In this document: in pieces, positions 1 through 10,614 of the stretch
How the letters are laid out: each line of letters begins with the position of its first letter
How positions within the stretch are numbered: position 1 is the first letter of the stretch
Assembly: GCA_018970605.1 (NCBI GenBank)
Contig: JAGWWA010000012.1
Coordinates: forward strand, 1 to 39,741
Direction: 5' to 3'
Length of the DNA stretch: 39,741 bases
Source: Planctomycetota bacterium
GTDB taxonomy: Bacteria; Planctomycetota; Planctomycetia; Pirellulales; UBA1268
Position numbers and translations under genes: made by a program
The notes under the pieces: generated by a model
Seen by the model: the letters and a program-made list of their open reading frames with translations, nothing else
What the model was told of the DNA's origin: nothing
Database searches by the model: none

Positions 1-195
1 GTGATCGCCCGCGAGACGATCTCCGCGATGCGGAAGAACGTGACGGCCAAGTGCTACGGCGGCGACATCTCGCGGAAGAAGAAGCTCTGGGCGAAGCAGA
101 AGGAAGGCAAGAAGCGGATGAAGAGCATCGGCAGCGTCGACATCCCGCAGAAGGCCTTCATGGCGGTGCTCGACACCGGGGCCGACCGGCAGTGA
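1..195 (+). CDS. lepA: Elongation factor 4 (LepA), C-terminal end only
   Basis: This is the last 64 codons of LepA, the ribosome back-translocating GTPase. The gene begins before the window, so the GTG at position 1 is an internal Val codon. The visible part is the LepA-specific C-terminal domain, recognised by the stretch [16 protein letters not shown], a lysine-rich run ([10 protein letters not shown]) and the ending [10 protein letters not shown], which are strongly conserved in this family and contact the ribosomal peptidyl-transferase region. The GTPase domain lies outside. The gene ends at TGA, and a hairpin repeat follows 35 bp later. Identification is secure despite the short length. 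Confidence 0.95.
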   Translation: MIARETISAMRKNVTAKCYGGDISRKKKLWAKQKEGKKRMKSIGSVDIPQKAFMAVLDTGADRQ

Positions 196-230
196 TGCGC
201 TGGCTCGGTCGGCGTGACGACGCGAACGCA

Positions 231-369
231 GCTCGGGGCTGCCCGTGCCCTCTCGCTTGACGTTCGCCTCGGCCCTCCAGGCCTCGGCTCTCTGCGTGTC
301 CGCGGCGCTTCGCCATCCATGGCTCCGCTTGCTTCCACAGCCCGCTCGAGGGCACGGGCAGCCCCGAGC
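231..369 (-). repeat. Dispersed hairpin element, copy 1
   Basis: A 139-bp element with perfect 22-bp inverted arms at 231-252 and 348-369. Read on the minus strand it aligns closely with the element at 8043-8180, and more loosely with 30325-30462 and 39012-39149. It fills most of the space between lepA and the MFS gene and starts 35 bp after the lepA stop. On the minus strand an ATG at 316 opens a frame ([15 protein letters not shown]...) that is also present in the other copies. Confidence 0.85.
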
Positions 370-407
370 GTCACGGCCGTTGTAGAATCGTGCGAAAGCC
401 ATCCCCA

Positions 408-1658
408 ATGAACACGGCATTGCCGCCCGACCCCGTGTCTCGCGAAGGGGACGGGAGTGAGTCGACGTCGAACGAACTGCCCGCCACCGTGCGGGCGCTG
501 AACGAACTGCCCGCCACCGTGCGGGCATTGGGCTGGACGAGTTTTCTGACGGATCTCTCCAGCGAGGCGATCTATCCGCTCCTGCCGGCGTTCGTGAAGG
601 GGCTCGGGGGCACAGGAGTCGATATCGGCCTGATCGACGGCCTCGCCAACGCCGTGGCGGCGGTCGTACGGCTGTTTGCCGGCTCGCTCTCTGACCGGCT
701 CGGCCGCCGGCCGCTCGTGCTTGTGGGCTATGGTCTTTCGGCGATCCTGCGTCCGCTCATGGGGCTCGTGGTCACACCGCTCGGTGTGGTCGCCGTGCGG
801 ACGGCCGACCGGTTCGGAAAGGGGGTCCGCTCCGCGCCTCGCGACGCGCTGGTCACCGACCTCGTCGAGCCGGCAATCCGCGGCCGGGCCTTTGGTCACA
901 TCCGCGCCATGGACCACGCCGGCGCTGCCCTGGGGCCGCTCGTCGCCATGCTCTTCCTCTACGCCTTTCCGGGCCGGGAGCGGACGCTCTTCCTGCTCGC
1001 CATCCTGCCCGGCCTGGCGACGCTGGCCGTGATCTGGAGGTTCGTCCGCGAACCGCCGCGGCAGCTGGCAGCCGTCAGGCCAGCGACGGCCGCGCTCTCC
1101 GCGCCGCAGCTGAGCCTGCTGGGCTGTGTTGCCATCTGGGCCCTCGGGGCGGCCAGTGAGCAGTTTCTGCTGCTGAGGGCCGCCGATCTCGGCGTCGCCG
1201 CCTACGCCATTCCGCTTGTCTGGTTTGTGATCGGCGCGGTGAAGAGCATCACGGCGTCCCGTGCCGGGCCGCTTGTTGACCATCTCACCCCCCGGCCCGC
1301 GCTCGTGATCGGCTGGCTCGCCTTCGCGGTCGCCTACGCCGGGCTGGCTGCCACCACGTCGCTCGCGGCAGCTGTCGCCTGCATGCTCGTCGTCGCCGTC
1401 GCCTACGGGATCGCGGAGCCGGCAGAGCGGGCGCTCGTCGCGGCCCTGTGCCCCGACGGTCGCCAGGGCGCCGCCTTCGGATGGTATGCGCTCGTGCAGG
1501 GGCTGATGGCGCTGCCTGCCGGTCTGCTGGCGGGGTGGCTCTGGGACCGTGGCAACGCTGGACCTGCCACGGCCTTCACCGCGACGGCGGTCCTGGCATT
1601 CATCGCCGCAGGCTTCCTGGCCGCCACCGGGCGGATGCGCGGCGGCACGGTTTCATGA
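408..1658 (+). CDS. MFS transporter
   Basis: A 416-residue inner-membrane protein of the major facilitator superfamily with about 12 hydrophobic helices. The loop between helices 2 and 3 carries the family signature as [13 protein letters not shown], and the fourth-helix region has [19 protein letters not shown], typical of drug/sugar-type MFS members. The substrate cannot be told from sequence. The ATG at 408 is preferred over an in-frame GTG at 390. No clear ribosome site is visible, but a TAGAAT hexamer at 383-388 could be a -10 element. The N-terminal tail before helix 1 holds a perfectly duplicated 10-residue unit ([10 protein letters not shown] twice). The gene converges on the HAD gene with a 7-bp gap. 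Confidence 0.88.
   Translation: MNTALPPDPVSREGDGSESTSNELPATVRALNELPATVRALGWTSFLTDLSSEAIYPLLPAFVKGLGGTGVDIGLIDGLANAVAAVVRLFAGSLSDRLGRRPLVLVGYGLSAILRPLMGLVVTPLGVVAVRTADRFGKGVRSAPRDALVTDLVEPAIRGRAFGHIRAMDHAGAALGPLVAMLFLYAFPGRERTLFLLAILPGLATLAVIWRFVREPPRQLAAVRPATAALSAPQLSLLGCVAIWALGAASEQFLLLRAADLGVAAYAIPLVWFVIGAVKSITASRAGPLVDHLTPRPALVIGWLAFAVAYAGLAATTSLAAAVACMLVVAVAYGIAEPAERALVAALCPDGRQGAAFGWYALVQGLMALPAGLLAGWLWDRGNAGPATAFTATAVLAFIAAGFLAATGRMRGGTVS
471..530 (+). repeat. Tandem duplication of 30 bp inside the MFS gene
   Basis: Units 471-500 and 501-530 are nearly identical at the DNA level (they differ only near the end: gcgctg versus gcattg) and both encode [10 protein letters not shown]. The duplication keeps the reading frame and lies in the cytoplasmic N-terminal tail, just before the first transmembrane helix. 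It looks recent. Confidence 0.95.
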
Positions 1659-1665
1659 GCGGGCG

Positions 1666-2340
1666 TCAGCCGACGAGCATGGCCCGCCAGCCGGCGGCCA
1701 TCGCCGCAGTGACATCGAGCTCGGGATCATCACCGACGTAAAGGAGTTGCTCCGGCGGGCGTCCGAGGCGCTGTTCAACGTATCGAAAGAACGCCTGCGA
1801 AGGCTTTCGCCAGCCAATCTCCGACGAGGGAAACACTGCTCCGGCGCTGGCCGGCAGATCGAGGTGTGGCGCAACGGCGAGGAGGCGTTCGTCGAAGTTA
1901 CTCGCCACCGCCACTGCCAGCCCCGCGTTGAGCGCAGCCTGGGCCAGTGCGGCCCCACGGTTCACCGGCCGCCAGGCCTCAGGCAGGGCGTAGTGGGCCC
2001 AGAGGTCGGCGAAGATGGCCGCGGCTGCGGCGTGGGGGCCGAAGACATCGCCCACGATCTCTCGCCACCGCTCTCGTTCTCGATCGCGGGACGTGGCAAA
2101 CGGGATCTCCGCAGCCGCGTCGTTCGACTCCTGCCGCCGCCACGCCGTGGCGAACCGCCGGGCGACCGTCGCCGCGTCGAGGTCGATGCCGTGCCGTCGT
2201 CCAGCGGCTGCGTAGGTTTCGGCCACGGCCACGGCTGGCTCGACGAGCGTGCCCACCACGTCGAAGACGACTGCCGTCACGCCCGCGGGCGGAAACGCGT
2301 CCGGCGTGGCAACCACCGCCGACCGCGGGCGAGCGACCAT
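1666..2340 (-). CDS. HAD-superfamily hydrolase (REG-2/HDHD3-like)
   Basis: A 224-residue haloacid dehalogenase-like protein. Motif I is VVFDVVGTLV, with the nucleophile Asp27. The usual second Asp (DxD), which acts as general acid/base in phosphatases, is Val here, as is common in REG-2/HDHD3-like members (DAVGT). Motif II is the Ser in VAVASNFDER, motif III the Lys in GWRKPSQAFFR and motif IV LYVGDDPELDV. A helical cap follows motif I. The substrate is unknown. It starts 4 bp after the rseP stop, so it is probably the third gene of a dxr-rseP operon. With the altered motif I it may be a weak phosphatase or a non-phosphatase HAD protein. Confidence 0.85.
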   Translation of the reverse strand: MVARPRSAVVATPDAFPPAGVTAVVFDVVGTLVEPAVAVAETYAAAGRRHGIDLDAATVARRFATAWRRQESNDAAAEIPFATSRDRERERWREIVGDVFGPHAAAAAIFADLWAHYALPEAWRPVNRGAALAQAALNAGLAVAVASNFDERLLAVAPHLDLPASAGAVFPSSEIGWRKPSQAFFRYVEQRLGRPPEQLLYVGDDPELDVTAAMAAGWRAMLVG

Positions 2341-2344
2341 GCGG

Positions 2345-4401
<2,057 letters not shown>

Positions 4402-4402
<1 letters not shown>

Positions 4403-5595
4403 CAGACACCCGACCACGTTGCGACCTCCTGTCTGGCCCACGCGTCGAGATGAAGGATCTCGTCGAGCGTGGGTTCCGCCTCGAACGGGTGCCCATCCAG
4501 CACCCGCGTACATGCTTCGGCAATGTCTGTGAATCGCAGCCCGCCCGCAAGGAATCGGCCCACAGCCGCCTCGTTGGCCGCGTTGAGCACCGCTCCGGCC
4601 GTGCCGCCCCGGGCGGCAGCCTCATGGCCGAGCCGCACCGCCGGAAACCGTTCGACGTCCGGGGGCTCGAACTCGAGCGTCATCGGCTTCGCGAAATCGA
4701 ACTTCCGCGCCGGGCCGTCGGTGCGATCGGGATGGGTGAGCGCGTATTGGATCGGGAGCCGCATGTCGGGCGGGCTGAGCTGGGCGATCACCGATCCATC
4801 GACGAACTCGACGAGCGAGTGGACGATCGATTGCGGGTGGACGAGCACGGCGATCTTCTCGGCCGGCATGTCGAACAGCCACCGCGCCTCGATGATCTCG
4901 AGAGCCTTGTTCATCATGGTGGCGGAATCGATCGTGATCTTGGGGCCCATCGACCACGTGGGATGGGCGAGGGCCTCCGCCGGCGTGACCGTGGCGAGCG
5001 CCTCGCGGGGCTTCGTGCGGAACGGCCCGCCGCTGGCGGTGAGCACGATCCGCCTGACGTCGGCATGCCGTCCGGAACAGAGGGCCTGATGCACGGCGGA
5101 ATGCTCGCTGTCGACCGGCAGAATCGCGGCGCCGGATCGAGCCGCCAGCGCCATCACGAGCGGGCCGGCCATCACGAGCGTTTCCTTGTTGGCCAGCGCC
5201 ACCGTCTTGCCGGCCTCGACCGCTGCCCAGGTGCTCCGCAGCCCGGCGGCACCCACGATCGCCGACACCACACGATCGACGGCAGGGTCGCGGACGAGGT
5301 CGTCGAGCGCCTCCGGGCCGACGGCGAGGCGGGTGCCCGGTGGAAGCGACTGTTGGGAGACCTCGGCGGCCGCCTGCTCATCGACGACGACCACCCAGGC
5401 AGGTCGCATGCGGTGGGCCTGCTCGAGCAGGGCTGCCGTGCTTCGGTGGGCTGCGAGCAGCCACGTGCTGAACCGCCCGGCGGACGCCTCGATCACGTCG
5501 AGCGTGCTGCGGCCGATGCTCCCGGTCGATCCGAGGACGGCCACGCGGATGGACCGACCGCCGTCCAGCGACCCGTGACGAGCGGCCGCCAGCAT
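4402..5595 (-). CDS. dxr: 1-deoxy-D-xylulose-5-phosphate reductoisomerase
   Basis: A 397-residue cytoplasmic enzyme of the MEP isoprenoid pathway, converting 1-deoxy-D-xylulose 5-phosphate to 2-C-methyl-D-erythritol 4-phosphate with NADPH. The N-terminal NADPH-binding signature is VAVLGSTGSIGRSTLDVI. The catalytic region contains LANKETLVMAG, PVDSEHSAVHQAL and TASGGPFR, and the metal/substrate loop region SMGPKITIDSATMMNKALE. The ATG at 5595 has GAGGG about 10 nt upstream and gives the normal family length. A GTG at 5667 would add 24 residues with no better ribosome site. First gene of the dxr-rseP-HAD operon, divergent from ftsH. Confidence 0.96.
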
Positions 5596-5779
5596 GGACG
5601 ATCCCTCGCCTGAGGGGTCGCCTGAGTGCGACGGAAACGCGGAAGTGGCAAAACGGCCGGTGATCACGATTGGCGAAGTCTATGGGGTGTCGCCGGGAAC
5701 TTCCACCGCCCTCCGGCCACTCCACCCACGTTTTTGCCGTGATTTCTCAGCGGCTCGGGATGTCCGCGCGGCGTTTCGT

Positions 5780-5808
5780 TTGTCGCCGGTGATGCGTCCG
5801 CTTACGAT
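5780..5808 (+). promoter_or_regulatory. Putative sigma-70 type promoter of ftsH
   Basis: TTGTCG at 5780-5785 and TACGAT at 5803-5808 are separated by 17 bp, each matching the consensus at four of six positions. They lie 59 bp before the ftsH ATG in the 272-bp divergent space between dxr and ftsH. No experiment supports it. Confidence 0.4.
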
Positions 5809-5867
5809 TTCATGACTTCCCATCGGTCAGCGGCGGCCGGTCGGTGCTCCGTGGGCGCTCGAGCGGC

Positions 5868-7961
5868 ATGGCCAAAAAACGCGACATTCCCAAGCGCGTC
5901 CCCGACCGGAAGCCGGCCGTGGGCGGAAACCTCGTCTGGTCGCTGGTGGCCGCCGGCGTGGCCAGCCTCTTCGCCCTCAGCCTCGTCAGCGTCGCCCCAG
6001 ACCTCGAAATCTCCTACAGCGACCTCGAGCGGCTGATCGCGGCTTCGGCGGTCGACGGCCCGGATCGCTTCGTGACGCTCCAGAAGTCGGAGGGCGATGC
6101 GTCTGCGATCCGCTACGGCGACCTGCACGACGTGGTGATCGGCGCCTTCGAGGTGTCGGGCAGGGTGCGTGAGGCGCCGCGGGGCATTGCCGACGCCCAC
6201 CCCGCCGACGAGTCGAGCCAGCCCCGCCGGCCGCTGGTCGGAGGTCTCGCGAGTGGGGAGAGGCGGTTTCGCGCCGCCAAGCTCCCCAGCGAGAACTCCG
6301 AGTCGGAGTTGATGAAGACGCTCAAGGAGTATGGTGTTCCGTTCCGCTACGAGGATCCTCCGAGTCCCTGGCGGAACTGGCTGCCGATGCTGTTTCTGAC
6401 CGGCCTGTTCGGCGTGCTGTTCTTCGTGATGATGCGGCGGATTGGCGGCGCGGGCAGCCCGATGGCCTTCGGCCGCAGCCGCGGCAAGATGTATGCCCAG
6501 GAGGATCTCGGCATCACCTTCGACGACGTCGCCGGCATCGACGAGGCGGTCGAGGAGTTGCGGGAGGTCGTCGAGTTCCTGAGGAGCCCCGAGAAGTACC
6601 AGGTGCTCGGCGGCCACATTCCCAAGGGCGTGCTGCTCGTCGGGCCGCCCGGCACCGGGAAGACGCTCCTGGCCAAGGCGATCGCCGGCGAGGCGGGCGT
6701 GCCGTTCTTCGGCCTCTCCGGCAGCGACTTCGTGGAGATGTTCGTGGGTGTCGGAGCGGCCCGCGTCCGCGACATGTTCCAGCAGGCCGCCGCGAAGGCT
6801 CCCTGCATCATCTTCATCGACGAGCTCGACGCGCTCGGCAAGACCCGCGGCACGAGCGTCGTCGGCGGCCACGACGAGCGCGAGCAGACGCTCAACGCCC
6901 TGCTCGTGGAGATGGACGGCTTCGGCAGCAACTCCGGCGTGATCGTGCTCGCCGCGACCAACCGCCCCGAGACACTCGACCCGGCGCTCCTCCGCCCGGG
7001 CCGGTTCGACCGCCACGTGCTCGTCGATCGTCCCGACGTGCGCGGCCGTGAGGCGATTCTCAAGGTGCACGTGTCGAAGGTGAAACTCGATCCGTCGATC
7101 GACATCGGGCAGATCGCCCGGATCACCTCGGGTTTCGTCGGTGCCGACCTGGCGAACCTCGTCAACGAGGCGGCGCTGCTCGCCGCCCGAAACGACAAGA
7201 CGGCCGTCGGCATGGATGAGTTCAACGAGGGCGTGGAGCGGGTGACAGCCGGACTCGAGAAGAAAAAGCGGGTGATCCACGAGGACGAGAAGAAGCGGGT
7301 GGCCTATCACGAGGCGGCGCACGCCCTGGTCGCCTACTCGCTGCCCAATACCGATCCCGTCCACAAGGTGTCGATCATCCCGCGTGGCCTCGCGGCCCTC
7401 GGATACACCATGCAGCGGCCGGAGGACGACCGCTACCTGCTCACGCAGAGCGAACTCGAAAGCCGGATCCAGGTGCTGCTCGCCGGCACGATCGCCGAGG
7501 AGGCCGTCTACGCCGACGTCTCCACCGGTGCTCAGAACGACCTCGAGCGTGCCAGCGAGATCGCCCGCTCGATGGTGATGGACTACGGCATGAGCCGGCT
7601 GGGGAGGGTGACCTACCGCGAGAGTCCGCGGTCTCCGTTCCTCGCCGGCGCCGGCGGCGATGTGCCCGGCTCTCGCAGCCACAGCGAGCAGACGGCCCGC
7701 GAGATCGACGAGGAAGTCCGCCGGATCATCGACGAGGGGATGGCCAAGGTGCGGCGGATCATCGAGACGCGGCGGGCCGCTCTCGAGGCGGTGACCGCGC
7801 GGCTGATGGAGTGCGAGGTGATCGACGGCGCCGAGTTGAAGGAGATCGTGGAGGCCTCGGCCGGGGCCCCGCAGCTCGTACCCGGCACCGACACCGAACG
7901 CCGGCCGGTGCGGACCCACGTCGCCGATCACGGCGACGCCGCCGCATCTGCGGACGCCTGA
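5868..7961 (+). CDS. ftsH: ATP-dependent zinc metalloprotease FtsH
   Basis: A 697-residue membrane-anchored AAA+ protease that degrades misfolded membrane proteins and regulatory substrates. It has an N-terminal transmembrane helix (about residues 22-42), an extracytoplasmic region of roughly 130 residues and a second helix (about 168-186). The AAA module has Walker A GPPGTGKT near residue 259, Walker [12 protein letters not shown] near 312 and the second region of homology [18 protein letters not shown]. The zinc motif is HEAAH at 481-485; the usual FtsH form is HEAGH, so the Gly is Ala here. The third ligand region [12 protein letters not shown] is present. The ATG at 5868 (MAKKRD) is preferred over a GTG at 5844. 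The HflK/HflC-like proteins, known FtsH partners in E. coli, are encoded 6 kb away. Confidence 0.95.
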   Translation: MAKKRDIPKRVPDRKPAVGGNLVWSLVAAGVASLFALSLVSVAPDLEISYSDLERLIAASAVDGPDRFVTLQKSEGDASAIRYGDLHDVVIGAFEVSGRVREAPRGIADAHPADESSQPRRPLVGGLASGERRFRAAKLPSENSESELMKTLKEYGVPFRYEDPPSPWRNWLPMLFLTGLFGVLFFVMMRRIGGAGSPMAFGRSRGKMYAQEDLGITFDDVAGIDEAVEELREVVEFLRSPEKYQVLGGHIPKGVLLVGPPGTGKTLLAKAIAGEAGVPFFGLSGSDFVEMFVGVGAARVRDMFQQAAAKAPCIIFIDELDALGKTRGTSVVGGHDEREQTLNALLVEMDGFGSNSGVIVLAATNRPETLDPALLRPGRFDRHVLVDRPDVRGREAILKVHVSKVKLDPSIDIGQIARITSGFVGADLANLVNEAALLAARNDKTAVGMDEFNEGVERVTAGLEKKKRVIHEDEKKRVAYHEAAHALVAYSLPNTDPVHKVSIIPRGLAALGYTMQRPEDDRYLLTQSELESRIQVLLAGTIAEEAVYADVSTGAQNDLERASEIARSMVMDYGMSRLGRVTYRESPRSPFLAGAGGDVPGSRSHSEQTAREIDEEVRRIIDEGMAKVRRIIETRRAALEAVTARLMECEVIDGAELKEIVEASAGAPQLVPGTDTERRPVRTHVADHGDAAASADA

Positions 7962-7987
7962 TACCGGGCACGCGTACACGTCGCAGT

Positions 7988-8226
7988 CCCCATCGATTCC
8001 GCGATTGGGCTTTCTGAATCCGATCGCAGGAAGCGTGACGCCGCTCGGGGCTGCCCATGCCCTCGAGCGGGCTATGGGAGCAAGCGTAGCCAGGATGGCG
8101 GAGCGCAGCGGACATGCAGAGAGTCGAGGCCTGGAGGGCCGAGACGAACGTCCGGCGAGAGGGCGTGGGCAGCCTCGAGCGGCGCGGCCGACGTGCCCCC
8201 ATCGCTTACGCGATTGGGCTTCCTGA
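7988..8226 (+). repeat. Pair of ~30-bp direct repeats bracketing hairpin copy 2
   Basis: The sequence CCATCG..TTCCGCGATTGGGCTTTCTGA at 7988-8017 returns at 8196-8226 with small changes (cgcttacgcgattgggcttcctga). The two copies flank the hairpin element 8043-8180 at near-equal distance. Each copy is itself an imperfect inverted repeat (CCCATCG.../CGATTGGG). They could be a target duplication or part of a larger composite element. The rest of the 445-bp gap between ftsH and the next gene shows nothing else I can name. Confidence 0.7.
8043..8180 (+). repeat. Dispersed hairpin element, copy 2
   Basis: A 138-bp element that aligns over its whole length with the reverse complement of copy 1. Its 22-nt arms (8043-8064 and 8159-8180) have 20 Watson-Crick pairs, and both mismatches are G-U wobbles in plus-strand RNA. 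It starts 81 bp after the ftsH stop. The shared open frame starts at the ATG at 8095 ([15 protein letters not shown]...). Confidence 0.85.
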
Positions 8227-8406
8227 CTCGAGACCCACGTCCGGCGATGGGCATGGGCCGCCCCCTGCATGGACGGCATGACCGTTTCACCCTGCCCCAG
8301 TCGCCCGGACGTTCACGGACCAGGCAGGTTCGTGTCGATGCACCAAACACGGCTCGGTGGGTGTGTACCGGACCGAGGAGGAGATGCGGCCCAGCCGCGG
8401 CAGGCA

Positions 8407-8655
8407 ATGATGACGAAGAGTGTTCTTCTGGCGGCCGGAATCTTCGCCTGCGTGTTGGGCGTGGAGATGCTGCTGGTCGATTCCGCCGTGGTGGTCCCGA
8501 TTGACGGCAGTGGTCCGGCCAGAACCATGGCGGCGCCCGACTGGGCGCCCTGGACGCTGCTCTCGATCGGAGCCGGGACGATCCTGCACTTCGGAAACCT
8601 CAACCTGCGGCCACCGGCGGGGCCGGTGGGCCGAGGGCCGATCGGCCATCTCTGA
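8407..8655 (+). CDS. Small hypothetical membrane protein
   Basis: An 82-residue protein starting MMTKSVLLAAGIF. It has two predicted transmembrane helices, about residues 5-25 and 47-64 (WTLLSIGAGTILHFG), separated by a polar loop, and a basic C-terminal tail. The start at 8407 has GGCAGG just upstream and a GGAGGAG further up; longer in-frame extensions run into low-quality sequence after hairpin copy 2. I recall similar two-helix proteins in planctomycetes, but I assign no function. Confidence 0.55.
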   Translation: MMTKSVLLAAGIFACVLGVEMLLVDSAVVVPIDGSGPARTMAAPDWAPWTLLSIGAGTILHFGNLNLRPPAGPVGRGPIGHL

Positions 8656-8738
8656 TTGCAACGCCCCGCCCGGGTTGGAGGCGGCCCTGCCGAGCGGTTA
8701 AGAGAACGAAGTCCGCTCACCGCCACCGGGGCGCCGCC

Positions 8739-9143
8739 ATGGCCCAGGCCCGTACCACCGTCCCGCCGGTCCGCGACACCGTCCTCTACGACGGGCAGTG
8801 TCGCTTCTGCCGCGGACAGATCTCGTTGCTCCGCCGCCTCGATTTCACCGGCCGACTGGAGTTCACCTCGCTCCACGATCCCCGCGTTCAGGAAAGCTTT
8901 CCCGAGTTGTCGCGGGACGAGCTCATGCAGGAGATGGTGGTGGTGGACACTCGGGGGCGTGTCTGGCGGGGTGCTGGGGCCGTGCGATACCTGTGCCGGC
9001 GGCTGGTGGCCCTGTGGCCGCTCGCCCTCCCGCTGCACGTGCCCGGGAGCATGCCGCTCTGGTCGGGCCTCTATCGGCTCGTGGCCCGCAATCGCTACCG
9101 CCTTGCCGGCACCTGTGCCGACGGTGCCTGCCGCCTTCCCTGA
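8739..9143 (+). CDS. DCC-family thiol-disulfide oxidoreductase-like protein (DUF393)
   Basis: A 134-residue protein with the family's hallmark near the N-terminus, LYDGQCRFCRGQI, giving the DxxCxxC motif. The thioredoxin-like fold is expected to carry out thiol redox chemistry, but substrates of this family are not well defined. The segment GAGAVRYLCRRLVALWPLAL is typical of the C-terminal half, and the protein ends in a Cys-containing tail (CADGACRLP). No clear Shine-Dalgarno sequence precedes the ATG. The following 244 bp up to the prepilin gene contain a short palindrome (GCCCGGTCGGGC at 9228-9239) and nothing else I can name. Confidence 0.85.
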   Translation: MAQARTTVPPVRDTVLYDGQCRFCRGQISLLRRLDFTGRLEFTSLHDPRVQESFPELSRDELMQEMVVVDTRGRVWRGAGAVRYLCRRLVALWPLALPLHVPGSMPLWSGLYRLVARNRYRLAGTCADGACRLP

Positions 9144-9387
9144 CTCCCCCAGTCGGGTTGTGGAGGCGAGAAAATGCGGTTTTTTCCGGCAGCGGGTCGG
9201 AATCCGCCCGTTCGCGGAGTACCATATGCCCGGTCGGGCAGTCATTCTGCTCCGAGGGGTGGCAGGCGGAATGATCCTTTTTGGGATTCGCTGCGTATCA
9301 CTTCCTACAACCCAATCCCTTCAGGTCTGACGTCCACTCCGCGTGGCGAGTCTTGAACGGGCACCTCCCTTCAGAAGGAACTCTCCC

Positions 9388-10497
9388 ATGAGTCGGTCTT
9401 CGTGCCGCGGACGCCGCGGCTTTACGCTTGTCGAACTGCTGGTCGTGATCGCGATCATCGGCGTCCTGGTGGCCCTGCTGCTGCCCGCCCTGTCGTCGGC
9501 CCGCTCGGCCGCCAACGCCTCGGGCAGTGCCAGCAACATGTCCGGTTTCGGGCGTGGTTTCGAGCTCTATGCCAACTCCAACAACGGCAACTACACCTCG
9601 GGTGCGTTTGACCACTGCCGCGACGGCGACATTCGCCAGTACGGCTGGGTGGCCGACCTGATCTCCCAGAAGGTGTCGCAGCCCGGCAAGGCGCTCGACC
9701 AGGGCAGCCGGAACAAGGTCAGCAAGACGGCGGCCGAATACATGGGCGTCAGCGACGCCAACACGACGGCCAACTTCGACACGGGCCTGGCCGCAGGCCG
9801 CTGGGACAACACCGAGACCCCCACCCCCACCTTTGCGAACAAGACGGGTGAGGCCTTCTTCGGTGGCGATGCCAAGGCCAAGGAAGTGTGGGACCAGGGC
9901 TACAACACGAACTACGCGACGACGTGGCACTTCAGCCGCGGCGATCCGTCGGGCACGAACGGTTATACCCCCGGCACGAAGTCGCTCTCCGATGGAGACG
10001 GCCCCCTGTCGCAGAACCATCTCGCCCAGGGCAACACCACCGCGGCCCGTGTGGCGCTGATGGGACCGGCTCGGGCGACAACGACGCCGGTGGTCGCCGC
10101 CGATGCGACGACGATCGTCAACTTTGCCGGCAGTCCGGTCGTGAAGGCGAACGATCTGCTCACGCAGAGCTTCACCGGCGGCATGACGGTGTCGGGAACC
10201 GTGACCGGTGACACCACCGCCGGGGTGAAGATCCACGAGTTCTCGGCAATCGAGCCGCTCCACCAGCCGAAGACGGCCAACGGTGGCGGTGGCCACGCCC
10301 CGGTCCTGTTCGCCGACCTGCACGTCGAGAAGGTTCAGGACACCGTCACGTCGGGTGCGACGGAGGTCAAGAACAAGGGCGACGGATATCTCGGCAACGC
10401 CGCCGATGGGTCGATCGGGGCCCTGGGGTATCAGGAGGTTGCGGATCAGATGTGGACCCGCCGCCTGCGGACGTCGCAGACCGGCTCCTATCAGTGA
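9388..10497 (+). CDS. Prepilin-type N-terminal cleavage/methylation domain protein
   Basis: A 369-residue pseudopilin-like protein. The leader is basic ([10 protein letters not shown]) and followed by [20 protein letters not shown], the type IV prepilin cleavage site (between Gly and Phe) plus the hydrophobic helix. The globular part is long and rich in Asn, Thr and Gly, and near the C-terminus has [16 protein letters not shown], resembling the conserved end of planctomycete DUF1559-type proteins. Such proteins are numerous in planctomycetes; their role (secretion, surface assembly) is not established. The ATG has AGAAGGAA 8-15 nt upstream. A strong terminator follows, so it is probably transcribed alone. 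Confidence 0.88.
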   Translation: MSRSSCRGRRGFTLVELLVVIAIIGVLVALLLPALSSARSAANASGSASNMSGFGRGFELYANSNNGNYTSGAFDHCRDGDIRQYGWVADLISQKVSQPGKALDQGSRNKVSKTAAEYMGVSDANTTANFDTGLAAGRWDNTETPTPTFANKTGEAFFGGDAKAKEVWDQGYNTNYATTWHFSRGDPSGTNGYTPGTKSLSDGDGPLSQNHLAQGNTTAARVALMGPARATTTPVVAADATTIVNFAGSPVVKANDLLTQSFTGGMTVSGTVTGDTTAGVKIHEFSAIEPLHQPKTANGGGGHAPVLFADLHVEKVQDTVTSGATEVKNKGDGYLGNAADGSIGALGYQEVADQMWTRRLRTSQTGSYQ

Positions 10498-10528
10498 TCG
10501 AGCCTGCCTCCGCGACGACCATCGCATG

Positions 10529-10560
10529 CCGCGGCCGCCTTCGGGCGGCCGCGGTTTTTT
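10529..10560 (+). terminator. Rho-independent terminator of the prepilin gene
   Basis: A perfect 11-bp stem (CCGCGGCCGCC / GGCGGCCGCGG) with a TTCG tetraloop at 10540-10543, followed by six T at 10555-10560. It lies 31 bp after the prepilin stop and only 54 bp before the ATG of the P-type ATPase gene. Confidence 0.95.
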
Positions 10561-10601
10561 GTTGGTCCGCTGCGACGCGGTGCGTCTGGCGTGCGTCTGG
10601 C

Positions 10602-10607
10602 TATAGT
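10602..10607 (+). promoter_or_regulatory. Putative -10 element of the P-type ATPase gene
   Basis: TATAGT ends 7 bp before the ATG at 10615. Because a terminator ends at 10560, the gene needs its own promoter within 54 bp, and this is the only AT-rich hexamer there. A start point 6-8 nt downstream would put the RNA 5' end at the start codon. No convincing -35 hexamer is visible. Confidence 0.45.
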
Positions 10608-10614
10608 TGACGCC

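Noticed and set aside
54-1283. Minus-strand open frame of 409 codons opposite the MFS gene
   Set aside because: Arg/Gly/Pro/His-rich composition with no family features; it mirrors a recognised transporter and is expected in such GC-rich DNA.
5802-8279. Minus-strand open frame of 825 codons
   Set aside because: Antisense shadow of ftsH and hairpin copy 2; His/Arg/Asp-rich without structure.
8680-8720. tRNA-like sequence (TGCCGAGCGGTTAAGA)
   Set aside because: It resembles a D-arm of tRNA-Ser, but no acceptor stem, anticodon arm or T-arm follows.
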